Shown one piece after another: positions 8,517 to 17,932 of a DNA stretch of 64,000 nt. The stretch is from Calditrichia bacterium (GTDB lineage: Bacteria; Calditrichota; Calditrichia; RBG-13-44-9; J075), in assembly GCA_028284905.1 (NCBI GenBank), contig JANQQU010000029.1:62001-126000 (forward strand), in the 5' to 3' direction. The translations under genes were made by a program, and so were the position numbers. A model generated the notes under the pieces. The model was not told the origin of the DNA. It searched no databases and saw only the letters and a program-made list of their open reading frames with translations. The first letter of the stretch is position 1. Every line of letters begins with the position of its first letter.

Positions 8517-9797
8517 ATGAAACGGAAACTACTTTGGCTAAGCGCGCTGTTTTTTTCTCTGGTTATTGGTTGGACACTCGGCTATCTTCGCATGCCCTAT
8601 ATTGAGAACGACGATTCTTTCTGGGTTGGCTTTCTTGCCGGCCTGGGACTGATCGCGCTTTTCATCTCCCTGTTAACGCTTTGGCAAAAACACACATTTT
8701 TACTAGGCATCCTGAACAAACATGATGATGGAGAAGGTGCCGCCGGCCCTGCAAAAGCCTATCGATTGGTTACGCTGCTGGTAGCCCTTTTTATCATACT
8801 CGCCGGTATCGCTATCGCTTTCTTTTCGAACAATTATAATCAACAGCTTGCAAACAAGATTCAGCAGCAGGACGTGACAATTGCCGAGCAGAATAAAATT
8901 ATTGCCTCCGTAAAACAAAGTAATCTGGTATTTCAAACCAGCAGCCTGATGGCGGATATCAAGCGGGAATTGCAAGGGAAACAGTCTAATAAATTAAGCG
9001 ATGAGATGCTGCTTAGAATTGTTTCACTGAGTAAAGCTTTTCAACCCTACCGGGCCTCCGAGGGGGATAGCTTGTCTGATAAGTCTCTCAGCCCGGAAAG
9101 AGGTCAGTTACTTTTGGCCTTAACTACTGTTGTGCGGGACTCAGCGATTTTTGCCCAAATTAAACGCAGCACCTCTTTTGCCGGCGCGGATCTAAATGGT
9201 GCCAACCTGAACGGGGCAGACCTCAGCGGCGCGGATCTGAAAGGGGCGAATTTGCAGGATGCCGATTTAAGCAACGCGAATTTAAGGGGCGCCGCAATGA
9301 AAGGGGCAAACTTATGGGGTGCAAATTTGAACAGCGCAAATCTTAGCAAAGCGGACCTGGAAATAGCCGATCTAAGATGGGCGCGGATGAATGATATTAT
9401 TATAAAAGCAGCGAAGCTAAACGGCGCCGACCTCAGCAACGCGCAACTGATCAAAGCAAATTTAAATCGTTCGACATTTTTATGGGCGAAGTTTAACGGC
9501 GCAATGCTCAATGACGCCAATTTACAGCGGGCGGATTTTCTTGGCGCCAGCATGCAAAAAGCCAATTTAGAAAATACCAATATGCGCGAATGCCGTTTGC
9601 GGAGAACTGATCTCAGCGATGCGAATCTGCGGGGCGCAGTGCTAACGCATTCTGAAATTGATGCCACCTGGTTCGATGATTTGGAAAAGTGGCGAACGAT
9701 TGGCAGGGCAGATATTCAATCAGCATATGAAATTGTTAGCATAGATGCCAGCATATACACTTTTTCGAAATTTCGTCTGGAACAGACCACAGATTAA
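8517..9797 (+). CDS. Membrane-anchored pentapeptide-repeat protein
   Basis: Three transmembrane helices (about residues 5-24, 35-55 and 84-104) are followed by a short coiled coil (106-135) and a linker. About 32 pentapeptide repeats of the A(D/N)LxG type fill residues 221-380 and would fold as a right-handed square beta-helix. Some repeats have Trp or Ser at the stacking site (ANLWGANL). The protein ends with about 45 residues of non-repeat sequence. Pentapeptide helices act as protein-protein platforms or DNA mimics; with this anchor the helix probably lies at the inner membrane, its side set by an odd helix number. No clear Shine-Dalgarno precedes the ATG. Confidence 0.85.
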   Translation: MKRKLLWLSALFFSLVIGWTLGYLRMPYIENDDSFWVGFLAGLGLIALFISLLTLWQKHTFLLGILNKHDDGEGAAGPAKAYRLVTLLVALFIILAGIAIAFFSNNYNQQLANKIQQQDVTIAEQNKIIASVKQSNLVFQTSSLMADIKRELQGKQSNKLSDEMLLRIVSLSKAFQPYRASEGDSLSDKSLSPERGQLLLALTTVVRDSAIFAQIKRSTSFAGADLNGANLNGADLSGADLKGANLQDADLSNANLRGAAMKGANLWGANLNSANLSKADLEIADLRWARMNDIIIKAAKLNGADLSNAQLIKANLNRSTFLWAKFNGAMLNDANLQRADFLGASMQKANLENTNMRECRLRRTDLSDANLRGAVLTHSEIDATWFDDLEKWRTIGRADIQSAYEIVSIDASIYTFSKFRLEQTTD

Positions 9798-9830
9798 TAT
9801 CGCGCAAGCTTAAGCCGCCAATCCCCCTTT

Positions 9831-10799
9831 CTAAAGTGTCCTCCCCGCCATCACCATCCTGATTTTCCGGGAAAAGATTAAAATCGCTTCGTCATCGGGG
9901 CGGAATGGTTTCATGCCAATCTGAAAGGCGCTGCAAAAGTAGCTCTGCAAATCATTCATGTAATCCGCCAGTAACGCCGGGGTCCAAAGCGTATTTCTGT
10001 CGATCTGATATTTTTCTTTCAGCGCTTTGCCGATCTCCTGTCCCCATTCATTGTTAATCAAATCCACATAATGATCGACCGGATTACTCACCGGGTCGGA
10101 CAATTGATCTTCGCTAAAAATGCCAGTCGTCAATTCCGGCATGGACTGCCGCTCATGAACGTCCGCGACAAAATCCGCCAACGCTTCCGAATAACAGGAA
10201 GTAATAAATGCCTGTGCGAAGATATGATTGAAGGAATTCAGATACCCTTTCTCCCCTTTATCCCTCGGATTTTTGAAAGCAATTTCGGCAGTATTAATAT
10301 TCCCGACCGATTTCTCCGCAACCAGGAAAAAAGCGAGATCGTCTGCGCCAAATAAGTCTCCCCGCCGCCGGGCCAGGGTATAAACTTCGGCCAGATCCAC
10401 CCGGTTGATAATCGCATATGGTGCGGACAGGAGCAATGTCAACCGTTCCCAAATGCCTCCATCCCGCGCCGCAACAATATCTCCCTGACTAACCCCGGAT
10501 GTTAACTCACTGACCACTTCCTGCCCGTTGCTGCAATGGCGCAGGCGAACCATGTTATTCCCCCCGCTGTTGAAATATTCGATTTGAACAACCGATTTTA
10601 AATCTTCGAGGGTCTCGAATCTCGATGCCAGTAATGCGCCATTTGTCGGAGGATTCTCAACGCTGCCGGCGCCGCTCATTTTTGGTGGGTGCGAACAAGG
10701 AAGAATCCCGCTATCCAGCGCTACAGGCGTATCATTTGAAGACACACTACAGCCAAACAGCAAGAATAAAAGGAGAATGAAAAATGGGGGTATATTCAT
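9831..10799 (-). CDS. Lipoprotein of unknown function
   Basis: The start was moved 20 codons in from the longest frame to MNIPPFFILLLFLLFGC, a standard lipoprotein signal with the Cys at 17; the longer frame would run into a palindromic repeat. The mature part is about 305 residues, mixed alpha and beta. It contains three or four Cys besides the lipidated one. Blocks such as RVDLAEVYTLARRRGD and LNSFNHIFAQAF did not bring any known family to mind. It converges with the pentapeptide gene, only 33 bases apart. Confidence 0.65.
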   Translation of the reverse strand: MNIPPFFILLLFLLFGCSVSSNDTPVALDSGILPCSHPPKMSGAGSVENPPTNGALLASRFETLEDLKSVVQIEYFNSGGNNMVRLRHCSNGQEVVSELTSGVSQGDIVAARDGGIWERLTLLLSAPYAIINRVDLAEVYTLARRRGDLFGADDLAFFLVAEKSVGNINTAEIAFKNPRDKGEKGYLNSFNHIFAQAFITSCYSEALADFVADVHERQSMPELTTGIFSEDQLSDPVSNPVDHYVDLINNEWGQEIGKALKEKYQIDRNTLWTPALLADYMNDLQSYFCSAFQIGMKPFRPDDEAILIFSRKIRMVMAGRTL

Positions 10800-10833
10800 G
10801 GGCAAAGGTTTATATACATCTTTACAACAGCTA

Positions 10834-11022
10834 TTTATGTCGCCCCTAATAGGACTCAAATGATTTTAATTATTCTTTTTCTATAAATATGCCGTCCCTA
10901 TGGGACGCTTAATACAAAAGTTGTTTGGGCCTGCTCGAAGCGCCCTGTAAGGGCGATATATTTATAGCTCTGGTTGCTATTTAATAAATTCCCCGCCCTG
11001 TAGGGGCGGTATAATTTCTAAT
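10834..11022. repeat. Array of four GTCGCCCCTACGGGGC-type palindromic repeats (array A)
   Basis: Four imperfect copies of a palindrome, centred near 10847, 10900, 10948 and 11001, lie about 50 bases apart. Copies 1-2 read GTCGCCCCT or GTCCCTATGGGAC with ATAAATAT to the left; copies 3-4 are inverted, with ATATTTATAG to the right. The array is therefore itself a large inverted repeat (forward, forward, reverse, reverse). The same arrangement recurs at 39.5 kb. Such REP/BIME-like units are usually mobilised by RAYT-type proteins, none of which is in this window. The remaining space up to 11173 is AT-rich and shows no gene. Confidence 0.75.
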
Positions 11023-11173
11023 AGGTCAAAACAGAACGTTTGAATAATTTTTCAACATTATCGATTATTTTTTGATTAAACGAGACCCGGTTATAACTGA
11101 AAATAGTGACAAAATTAGTATACGATAACGTCCGTTTTATTCCAATTTATTTCTGCGCGCCAGGGCGGCCAGG

Positions 11174-12415
11174 CTAGTTTCCACCTCTGCGGAATTCTTT
11201 CTTCAACACATTCCAGATTGGATTGTCGCCTCTTTTTTTGAAGGGCTCCGCATCAATGCCTTTCTCTACCGCCTTCCAGTATTTCCAGCCCAGTTTGGGC
11301 TCCGTTCCCAGCTCATAATCCAGGCCACCCCATTGCCCATCCGAGCGAAAGCTGTAAAAGACCCAATGCCAACCCTGCCGGTTGTAGATCGTAATCGCAT
11401 CGGCCAGATATTCTTTACATCCGGCAACCCGGCGATCACACCACAATTCGCTGGCAATAATTCGTTCCGCAGGTATTTGATATTTTTTCATAAATTCGCG
11501 AACCGGCTGAACACGTCTTTCCAAATTATTACTGCTCCATGGCACGCCTGGCCCATTCCAGTTTTCCGGCATCCGCCCCGGATATTCATAGCGACCTTTA
11601 TTTGCCCGGAATGCCGCAAATTGCCAGGGTGCGATATTGTGAAACGCATACAGGGTGAAGGGATCATCAACAGGTTCAAGATAGGGAAATCCCTGCGTAT
11701 CTGCATAAAAATAGCCGTCGAGCAGAATCGGGGTTGTTTTATCAGCCGCGCGTATAGCCGCAACCATCTGCCGGTTAAAGCGGTTCAAATCTGCCCGCGT
11801 ATTTTTACTTCGGGCAACCCATTCTGCAAAAGCACTGTCCGCCCTTTCAAATCCGAAGGCTTTTTCCGGGTGCGGTTCATTTAAGGGATTATAAGCGACA
11901 ATTGCCGGATGATCTTTCAGGGCAGCAGCAAGATCGTGCCAGAATTTAAAGGCCTGCGCCTGAAATGCCGCATTCTGCCAGATGCGATAATCATCGACGT
12001 CACCATTTAACTGGCGCCAGCGGCAACCGGGCAGGGAAAACATAGTGAGGACAATTTTAAGATTATTGCTCTCCGCTTCATCGAGAAATTTCTTCAAGAG
12101 TTGTAAATCTGTAGAATTCAGCGCCTGGAAATCATCGGCATCACCAATCAGGAAATCCCGTTCATCTGCCGGTAATACATCCGGATGAAAGCGGATATAT
12201 TCAATCCCGAAACCCGCCGCAGCTTTAAACCATTCCGGACGAAAAGTGAGCAGGCCGCCGTTCGCCCCCTTCCGCTGCGTTTTCCAGAATTCCATTTTTG
12301 CAGTATTAACATTCTGCGCAGCAAGGGAATAAAATATCGCATTGCCAGAGACGATCAACAGGATAAGATACAGCCAGAATTTTCGAGATATTTTTATTAA
12401 GCGAATCTGGCACAT
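11174..12415 (-). CDS. Exported glycoside hydrolase, family 5-like
   Basis: The 413-residue product has an N-terminal hydrophobic signal segment (about residues 12-33) and a TIM-barrel glycosidase region. The acid/base motif is NPLNEPHP, and a nucleophile Glu is probably the one in IIASELWCDR. RFHPDVLP and HWVFYSFRSD fit other strands of GH5-type barrels, the latter including the aromatic platform. It would cut beta-glycosidic links in polysaccharides outside the cytoplasm; substrate not predictable. It follows the enolase-superfamily gene by 63 bases on the same strand. AAGGG lies 11 bases before the start. Confidence 0.8.
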   Translation of the reverse strand: MCQIRLIKISRKFWLYLILLIVSGNAIFYSLAAQNVNTAKMEFWKTQRKGANGGLLTFRPEWFKAAAGFGIEYIRFHPDVLPADERDFLIGDADDFQALNSTDLQLLKKFLDEAESNNLKIVLTMFSLPGCRWRQLNGDVDDYRIWQNAAFQAQAFKFWHDLAAALKDHPAIVAYNPLNEPHPEKAFGFERADSAFAEWVARSKNTRADLNRFNRQMVAAIRAADKTTPILLDGYFYADTQGFPYLEPVDDPFTLYAFHNIAPWQFAAFRANKGRYEYPGRMPENWNGPGVPWSSNNLERRVQPVREFMKKYQIPAERIIASELWCDRRVAGCKEYLADAITIYNRQGWHWVFYSFRSDGQWGGLDYELGTEPKLGWKYWKAVEKGIDAEPFKKRGDNPIWNVLKKEFRRGGN

Positions 12416-12478
12416 GAAGGTTTTACCCTTATCTGATTTCGAATGAATATCGGCGGTGAAATGAGGATATCGGCCCTG

Positions 12479-13579
12479 CTAGCTTAATCGCACTTTTTCC
12501 AGAATTGTTTCATTCAATTCTACACCGAAACCCGGGCCGTCAGGCACCTTAACACAGCCATCGACAATTTTCACTTCATGGGTCAGTATATTTTCTTCCA
12601 GCAGAGAGAGCTCGGTAAATTCGCTCGCCAGCGGATGTATCTTCATCGATGCGGCCAGGTGCAACTTGGCGATCAGGGAAAATCCCGGTTCGATTTCCGT
12701 GCCGGCAATGCAGATCAGTCCGCAGGCTTCGGCAACAGCTTCAATTTTTTTCGCGAGAGCCAGTCCGCAGGATTTGGCAATTTTTATGTTGATGATGTCC
12801 GCGGCCCCTTTTCGGGCAATGTTGATCACATCCTGCGGCGTCCAGATGCTTTCATCCGCCATTAGCGGAATACCGATTTTGCTGCGGATATGCGCCATGC
12901 CGTCGAGGTCCCAGCTGGGCACCGGCTGTTCCAGCAACTGCAAATGGCAATCTTCAACGGCTTTCATCACCTTGATGGCGCCAATGGTCGTCCAGGCGGC
13001 GTTTGGGTCCAGCCGTAACTCCGCACGATCGCCAACTGCTTCCCGCACAGCTTTGATTCGGCGGATGTCCTGCTGCATATCGTCAGAACCTTTTATCTTG
13101 ATGACCTGGATGCCGAGGTCCAATATGCGCAGGGCATTATCTCCCATGGCCTGCGGCGTATCGATGCCAATTTCCGAAGCGACGGGAATGTTCTCCCGGA
13201 AACAGCCGCCAAGGAGATTATACACCGGAGTGTTATGAATACGCCCGACCAGGTCATGCAAAGCCAGATCGATGCCTTCTTTTACGCAGGTGACTTTAGC
13301 GAGGTTCGCATCAATGATCGCCATAATCTTGTGGATATTCAGCGGGTTTTCTCCGATCAATTTCGGCGCGATGTATTTCTCGATGGTCGAAGAGACGGAC
13401 TCGATCGTTTCCCCATAGAATTCCGGTTCCCAGGCACAAGCTTCCCCGATGCCGACAATTCCCGCATCGGTATGAATTTTCACCAGGACGGCATTGGAGG
13501 CAGAAAAACCGGTATAGGCATCGGCAAATTTTTTAATCGGGACGGAAAATGGTATCACTTCTATTTTGCTAATTTTCAT
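12479..13579 (-). CDS. Enolase-superfamily enzyme (dipeptide epimerase / muconate-lactonizing type)
   Basis: The protein has about 366 residues from the internal ATG MKISKIEVIPFSVPI, where the family N-terminus normally begins. The lysine pair is seen in VIKIKGSD, the metal ligands in RLDPNAAW, LLEQPV and MADESIW, and the second base in INIKIAK. This set fits the muconate-lactonizing subgroup (L-Ala-D/L-Glu epimerases, muconate cycloisomerase, N-succinylamino acid racemase). The TEIEPG motif near the C-terminus replaces the usual dipeptide-binding DxD, so dipeptide epimerase is not certain. It is followed by the GH5-like gene and may share its transcript. Confidence 0.8.
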   Translation of the reverse strand: MKISKIEVIPFSVPIKKFADAYTGFSASNAVLVKIHTDAGIVGIGEACAWEPEFYGETIESVSSTIEKYIAPKLIGENPLNIHKIMAIIDANLAKVTCVKEGIDLALHDLVGRIHNTPVYNLLGGCFRENIPVASEIGIDTPQAMGDNALRILDLGIQVIKIKGSDDMQQDIRRIKAVREAVGDRAELRLDPNAAWTTIGAIKVMKAVEDCHLQLLEQPVPSWDLDGMAHIRSKIGIPLMADESIWTPQDVINIARKGAADIINIKIAKSCGLALAKKIEAVAEACGLICIAGTEIEPGFSLIAKLHLAASMKIHPLASEFTELSLLEENILTHEVKIVDGCVKVPDGPGFGVELNETILEKVRLS

Positions 13580-13749
13580 AATATCCGGTATCCTGCGTTT
13601 AAGATAAATATTCATTTAGCTTCATAAAAATCGACTGCCCCAGCTTTTAATATTACTCTAAAATGATAACGCATGAAAGGCAGCCCAAGCAGACCTGCCG
13701 CAAGTTATACGCTATTTAGATTAATTAGAAGAATTACTGAAAATAAATT

Positions 13750-14658
13750 TTAATTTAGATTTCTATATTTTGTCGGAGACATTCCGGTTTTATTTTTAAA
13801 TAGTTTCCCAAACGATTGTGGATAATCAAAACCAAGATTATACGCTATTTCACTTACTGTTTCTTCCGTGCTGAGTAAAATAGTTTTTGCCTTTTCAATC
13901 ACAAAGAAATGGATATGATCCATGGCATTTCTACCGGTTTCTTTCTTTAACAAATCACTTAAATAATTGGGAGAATGGTTAAGCTGTTCCGCACAATATT
14001 TAACGGTTGGCACCCCCTGATTCTGCTGTAAATTCGAAGCATAATAATCTACCAGCAACCGCTCAAAATGAGTAACGATATCCTTATTCATATTGGAGCG
14101 GGTGTAGAATTGCCTATCGTAGAAACGCCTGCAATAATTCAATAAAAGTTCAATATTCGATATAATCAAACTTTGACTATGTTTATCAATATTTTGGGAA
14201 ATTTCTCTTTCAATCTTTTCGATAATATCGGTTAGAACTTTTATTTCGTCTTCAGAAAGATGCAGCGCCTCGTTTGACTCATAGGAGAAAAAATTATAGG
14301 TATCAATATTTCTGCCCAGGCCTGATTTACGTATTAAATCCGGATGAAAATAAAGCGACCAGCCGCCGGTTTCCTGGCTTATCACAGTTTCGGTCATGAT
14401 GATTACCTGCCCGGGTGCGGTAAGAATCATGGAGCCTTCCTGAAAATCATAGGAATTGCGTCCGTAGCCCAGTGAGCCGCTGATGCCATCTTTAAGGGAA
14501 ATCTGATACAAATCAAGTGCGTAGCGACCTTTTTGATATTCGCGTCTGAAATTTTCATGATCATGGTAAATTACAGAAACAAGCGGATGTTTTGGTTTTC
14601 CCACTCCAAGGAACTCATTCGCTTCAGTTACAGTTTTTATTGTTATTATTTCACTCAT
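13750..14658 (-). CDS. AraC family transcriptional regulator
   Basis: The protein has 302 residues: an N-terminal cupin-like sensor part (about 1-180) and two helix-turn-helix motifs in the last 100. The first has HSPNYLSDLLKKETG, the second SEIAYNLGFDYPQSFGKLFK, followed by GMSPTKYR, the usual end. AAGGA is 7 bases before the ATG, and the gene overlaps the SRPBCC gene by 8 bases. It is the third gene of a unit with an alpha/beta hydrolase and the SRPBCC protein and probably controls them. Confidence 0.87.
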   Translation of the reverse strand: MSEIITIKTVTEANEFLGVGKPKHPLVSVIYHDHENFRREYQKGRYALDLYQISLKDGISGSLGYGRNSYDFQEGSMILTAPGQVIIMTETVISQETGGWSLYFHPDLIRKSGLGRNIDTYNFFSYESNEALHLSEDEIKVLTDIIEKIEREISQNIDKHSQSLIISNIELLLNYCRRFYDRQFYTRSNMNKDIVTHFERLLVDYYASNLQQNQGVPTVKYCAEQLNHSPNYLSDLLKKETGRNAMDHIHFFVIEKAKTILLSTEETVSEIAYNLGFDYPQSFGKLFKNKTGMSPTKYRNLN

Positions 14659-15166
14659 TCAAAATCCTTCTTGGAATACTCTCGACTCTTGCCTTTAGTG
14701 CTTCAGCTAATCTTTCATACGCCCTTTCAACCGGAGCGGGATTCCAGAACGGAACCATAATGCCGCGATAATTTTCATGTATAATAACACTTGTGCTGTC
14801 ATCAACTGATTTAAGAATATATTTGTGGTCAAAAGTTAGAACAAAGGGCATTCCACCTGTCTGATTCAGCAGCTTATTTTCAACCATTTGTTTCACCATC
14901 GCCGGGATTACGCTTTTATTCTCCTCATCCTGGTGAAACTCGTATTTTACTGTATTGCCTTCCTTTAATACTCCCTCTACAGGAATTAAAACAGGATTCC
15001 ATTCCTTTATTTTTTCAGCATCTGTTAAGATGGCCCAGACTTCGTGCGGCGCTGCTTTGATAGTAATTTGTGTATGAACGGACTTTGAGCCAGTTAAATA
15101 CAAAATAGCTAAAATAAGAATTAATAAATAAAGCGCCATCATCCATTTTGATGTTAATATTGCCAT
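14651..15166 (-). CDS. SRPBCC (START-like) domain protein with N-terminal membrane helix
   Basis: The product has 171 residues. A helix at about 8-25 (MALYLLILILAILYL) is followed by TQITIKAAPHEVWAILTDAE, the classic opening of the SRPBCC/polyketide-cyclase fold, and a C-terminal helix (AYERLAEALK). The fold holds hydrophobic ligands in a deep cavity; here it would be tethered to the membrane. Two AAGGAG-like sites precede the ATG. Gene order is hydrolase, SRPBCC, AraC regulator. Confidence 0.77.
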   Translation of the reverse strand: MAILTSKWMMALYLLILILAILYLTGSKSVHTQITIKAAPHEVWAILTDAEKIKEWNPVLIPVEGVLKEGNTVKYEFHQDEENKSVIPAMVKQMVENKLLNQTGGMPFVLTFDHKYILKSVDDSTSVIIHENYRGIMVPFWNPAPVERAYERLAEALKARVESIPRRILNE

Positions 15167-15208
15167 TCTCCTTATCTCCTTCAGCTTAAGATGATAAGCA
15201 TTTTTTTT

Positions 15209-16087
15209 CTACGACAAAAATTTTCCAAACCATTCCAAAATTTTGTCAGGATTTTTTCCTAACCAATCATAAGCAGCAGCTCTTTTTTTGTCTAAGTCGA
15301 GCCATAGCATTTCTTTTTCAACTGTCAAGGCATTGTAGTATTGTTTCACCATATCCAGATCTGTCATCGGATCATTGCTATTTTGAATAACTAATGTTGG
15401 TACCGAAATATCTTTCACATATGGTAAAAAGGAGTCTCCTGTAAGGTCTGTGTTCCTTTTATTCTTACTATACTTACTTCCTGCATTTACTAAAAACATT
15501 GGAAGTCCCATATTTGCGACAAAGTAATCATACGTTAAGGGCTGTACCGAGATCATAGCTTTCAGGTTATTAAAATTTTTCATTTCAGGTTCCATACCGA
15601 AAGCAAAAGTACTGATTGCCTGCCCCATGCAAATTGATAGTAAACCAATATTTGCATTTTTGTAATCCTTGTGATTTTCAATGAATTGAATAGCTGCAAC
15701 GATATCCTTTCGTTCATCCTTTCCCCAGGTGATCCAGCCTTTTTTCTCACTGTCACCGTGATTACGCATGTCATACATTAACACAGAATAGCCAGCCTTA
15801 ACCAGATATTTAGCCTGATTCAGAAAGTGAATATCACTATTCCATAGGGATTTTTCCATTATTCCCTTTCCTTCAACTGTAAATCCACAGCGAGAACATT
15901 GTACTCCAAAATGCGACTGAATAATAACCTTATCAGTTCCGCCCTTCACCAACCAGCCGGAAAGCGTTACGCCATCATTCGCTTTAAAAGTGACGTCTTC
16001 GTATTCCAATCCGTATTTCTGCGGTGATTCAAAAACAGGTGATTTCCCCGGCTTGATCATTAAGTCGGATACCATTTTTCCTAACAT
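15209..16087 (-). CDS. Alpha/beta hydrolase with a Cys nucleophile elbow
   Basis: The 292-residue protein has the fold's order of blocks: LSGWLV, oxyanion region QSHFGVQCSRCGFT, VLMYDMRNHGDSEKKG, then the elbow LLSICMGQA. The elbow nucleophile is Cys (SICMG), as in dienelactone hydrolases, not Ser. The acid is probably Asp in NSNDPMTDLD. No histidine is seen at the usual place near the C-terminus (ALTVEKEMLWLDLDKK onward), so normal hydrolysis is uncertain. There is no signal peptide. GGAG is 7 bases before the start; it heads the unit with SRPBCC and AraC. Confidence 0.77.
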   Translation of the reverse strand: MLGKMVSDLMIKPGKSPVFESPQKYGLEYEDVTFKANDGVTLSGWLVKGGTDKVIIQSHFGVQCSRCGFTVEGKGIMEKSLWNSDIHFLNQAKYLVKAGYSVLMYDMRNHGDSEKKGWITWGKDERKDIVAAIQFIENHKDYKNANIGLLSICMGQAISTFAFGMEPEMKNFNNLKAMISVQPLTYDYFVANMGLPMFLVNAGSKYSKNKRNTDLTGDSFLPYVKDISVPTLVIQNSNDPMTDLDMVKQYYNALTVEKEMLWLDLDKKRAAAYDWLGKNPDKILEWFGKFLS

Positions 16088-16289
16088 TTTAATTCTCCTT
16101 TGATTTACTCGATTTATTTAACCAAAGGTAAGCCGGAACTGATCAAGAAACATAAATCAGATTACTGATTCTTTAATCCATATTACTGATTTTCCATTTT
16201 ACAGGTTTGAAAAAGGGATAGCTGGAAGAATATTTAAATGGTCTATTCTACACTTGGCGTACAATCACTTTTAACTGCATCGATATTTT

Positions 16290-17759
16290 TTATTCCGCTG
16301 CTGATGCTTTAAAAAGGCCGAAGTTAGAAATTGCCGGGGTGTTATTTGCGCCGGTTATTACCAGCTGTATTTTGCCCGCTTTCAGGGGCGGCACTCTTAA
16401 CAATCTTTTGTAGCCGATGGTCGTGCCAGTGGCAATGGTCTGCCATTTATCAGCGGAGAATGCTTTGACAGTAAACGCCGAGATGCGCTGCCCAAAGCGA
16501 ATCGGTTCCTGGATCATCACCCGGTCGAACAACACTTCTCCACCCAGGTCTATTTCCAGGGTGGCACCGATAATCTCGTCATCGGTTGCCCAGTAGGAAT
16601 CCGCATCATCGTCAAGAATATTTCCCGGGGCAAATTTGGCATGATTCAAGCGATGATTACTGGCTTTTACCGATTTCCCTTTTGCGAGATTAACCTGAAA
16701 GGTTTCATCGATGATTTTTTTAAATTGTTTTAAAGCTGCAATGTCGTTCTCGTGAAAAAGGCCGCTTCTGTCCGGGGGAATATTGAGGAGTAAAACGCCA
16801 TTTCTTCCCACCGATTTGTAGTAGATATCCATCAGCTGTTGCGGTGTTTTTACTGCGGCATCTTCATCGGCATGGTAGAACCAGCCGGGACGAATAGAAA
16901 CATCACATTCGCCAACCACCCATTTTTCCCCCTCGGGATCACCGGTATTCAAATACTCAACATCAGCAGCACCGATTGTCATGCTGCTGTTGTTCAGCAT
17001 CGACCAGTTGGTTTCGGCAGCGAATCCTCGTTCGTTACCAATCCAACGAATATCCGGACCGGCATCGGAAAAAATGAGCACATTCGGCTGCAGCTCTTTA
17101 ACAAACTGAAATACTGCCGGCCAGTTATAATAAGTTTCGCGATCAATACGTCGCTCTTCATCTGCACCGCCGTAATACCCGGAGCCGCCATTCGCGCCAT
17201 CAAACCAGATTTCCGATATTTCGCCGTATTCCGTTAACAACTCTTTTAGCTGATTTTTGTAATAGGTCAGGTAGTTTTCATTACCGTAATCGCCATGATT
17301 TCGATCCCAGGGAGATAGATACAAACCGACTTTTAAGCCATATTCCCGGCAAGCATCGACGAACTCCCGAACAACGTCTCCCTGACCATTTTTCCAGGGG
17401 CTGTTTTTCACAGAATGTTCGGTGTATTTACTGGGCCACAAACAAAAACCATCATGATGTTTGGCGGTGAGAATCAGCTGTTTCATACCACTTTCTTTGG
17501 CCACTCTCGCCCATTGGCGGGGATCCAACGCGGTAGGATTAAAAATTTCCGGCGATTCGCTGCCGTATCCCCATTCCTGGTCCGTAAAGGTATTCACTGT
17601 AAAATGAACGAAGCCGATCAGCTCCAATTCCTGATAAGCAATTTGCTGTGCCGTTGGCAACACTTTATTCGGCGCTATGTCGGAAGGATTATTCACACAG
17701 GATGTCGCTGTTATTAAAAATGAACCGATCACGAAATTTAGAAATGCACGGATCTTCAA
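16290..17759 (-). CDS. Alpha-L-fucosidase (GH29) lipoprotein with C-terminal discoidin domain
   Basis: The protein has 489 residues. The start is TTG, with AAAGGGAG 4 bases upstream; no other start keeps the signal peptide, which ends in ITATSC, a lipobox. GH29 blocks are GFVHFTVNTF, LTAKHHDGFCLWPS, SPWDRN and EIWFDGANG with the nucleophile Asp; the acid/base is less clear. Residues about 355-485 form a galactose-binding or F5/8-type beta-sandwich (LAKGKSVKASN, DDDADSYWATDDE). It should remove alpha-linked fucose from glycans at the cell surface. A plus-strand neighbour is absent; the next gene on the same strand is an unknown lipoprotein. Confidence 0.87.
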   Translation of the reverse strand: MKIRAFLNFVIGSFLITATSCVNNPSDIAPNKVLPTAQQIAYQELELIGFVHFTVNTFTDQEWGYGSESPEIFNPTALDPRQWARVAKESGMKQLILTAKHHDGFCLWPSKYTEHSVKNSPWKNGQGDVVREFVDACREYGLKVGLYLSPWDRNHGDYGNENYLTYYKNQLKELLTEYGEISEIWFDGANGGSGYYGGADEERRIDRETYYNWPAVFQFVKELQPNVLIFSDAGPDIRWIGNERGFAAETNWSMLNNSSMTIGAADVEYLNTGDPEGEKWVVGECDVSIRPGWFYHADEDAAVKTPQQLMDIYYKSVGRNGVLLLNIPPDRSGLFHENDIAALKQFKKIIDETFQVNLAKGKSVKASNHRLNHAKFAPGNILDDDADSYWATDDEIIGATLEIDLGGEVLFDRVMIQEPIRFGQRISAFTVKAFSADKWQTIATGTTIGYKRLLRVPPLKAGKIQLVITGANNTPAISNFGLFKASAAE

Positions 17760-17932
17760 GATTCTCCCTTTCAGCTTTGCGCTTAACGGACGGCGCCAGA
17801 GGAGAAATGCACACCTTGTACCTTAATTTGCAAAGTTTACAAAAAATCGTTCATTCAGCCAAATACGATCCGGCGGCAATGCGCTGATGATCTCATAATT
17901 AGCATATTGCCGCAAATGATGTTTTACAGATG

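Noticed and set aside
9104-9667. Repetitive minus-strand frame of 187 codons
   Set aside because: It is the complement of the pentapeptide repeats; repetition alone keeps the frame open.
10834-11022. CRISPR array, because of units at a 50-base period
   Set aside because: Units are imperfect palindromes of about 16-20 bases, orientation flips half way, and no cas gene is near.
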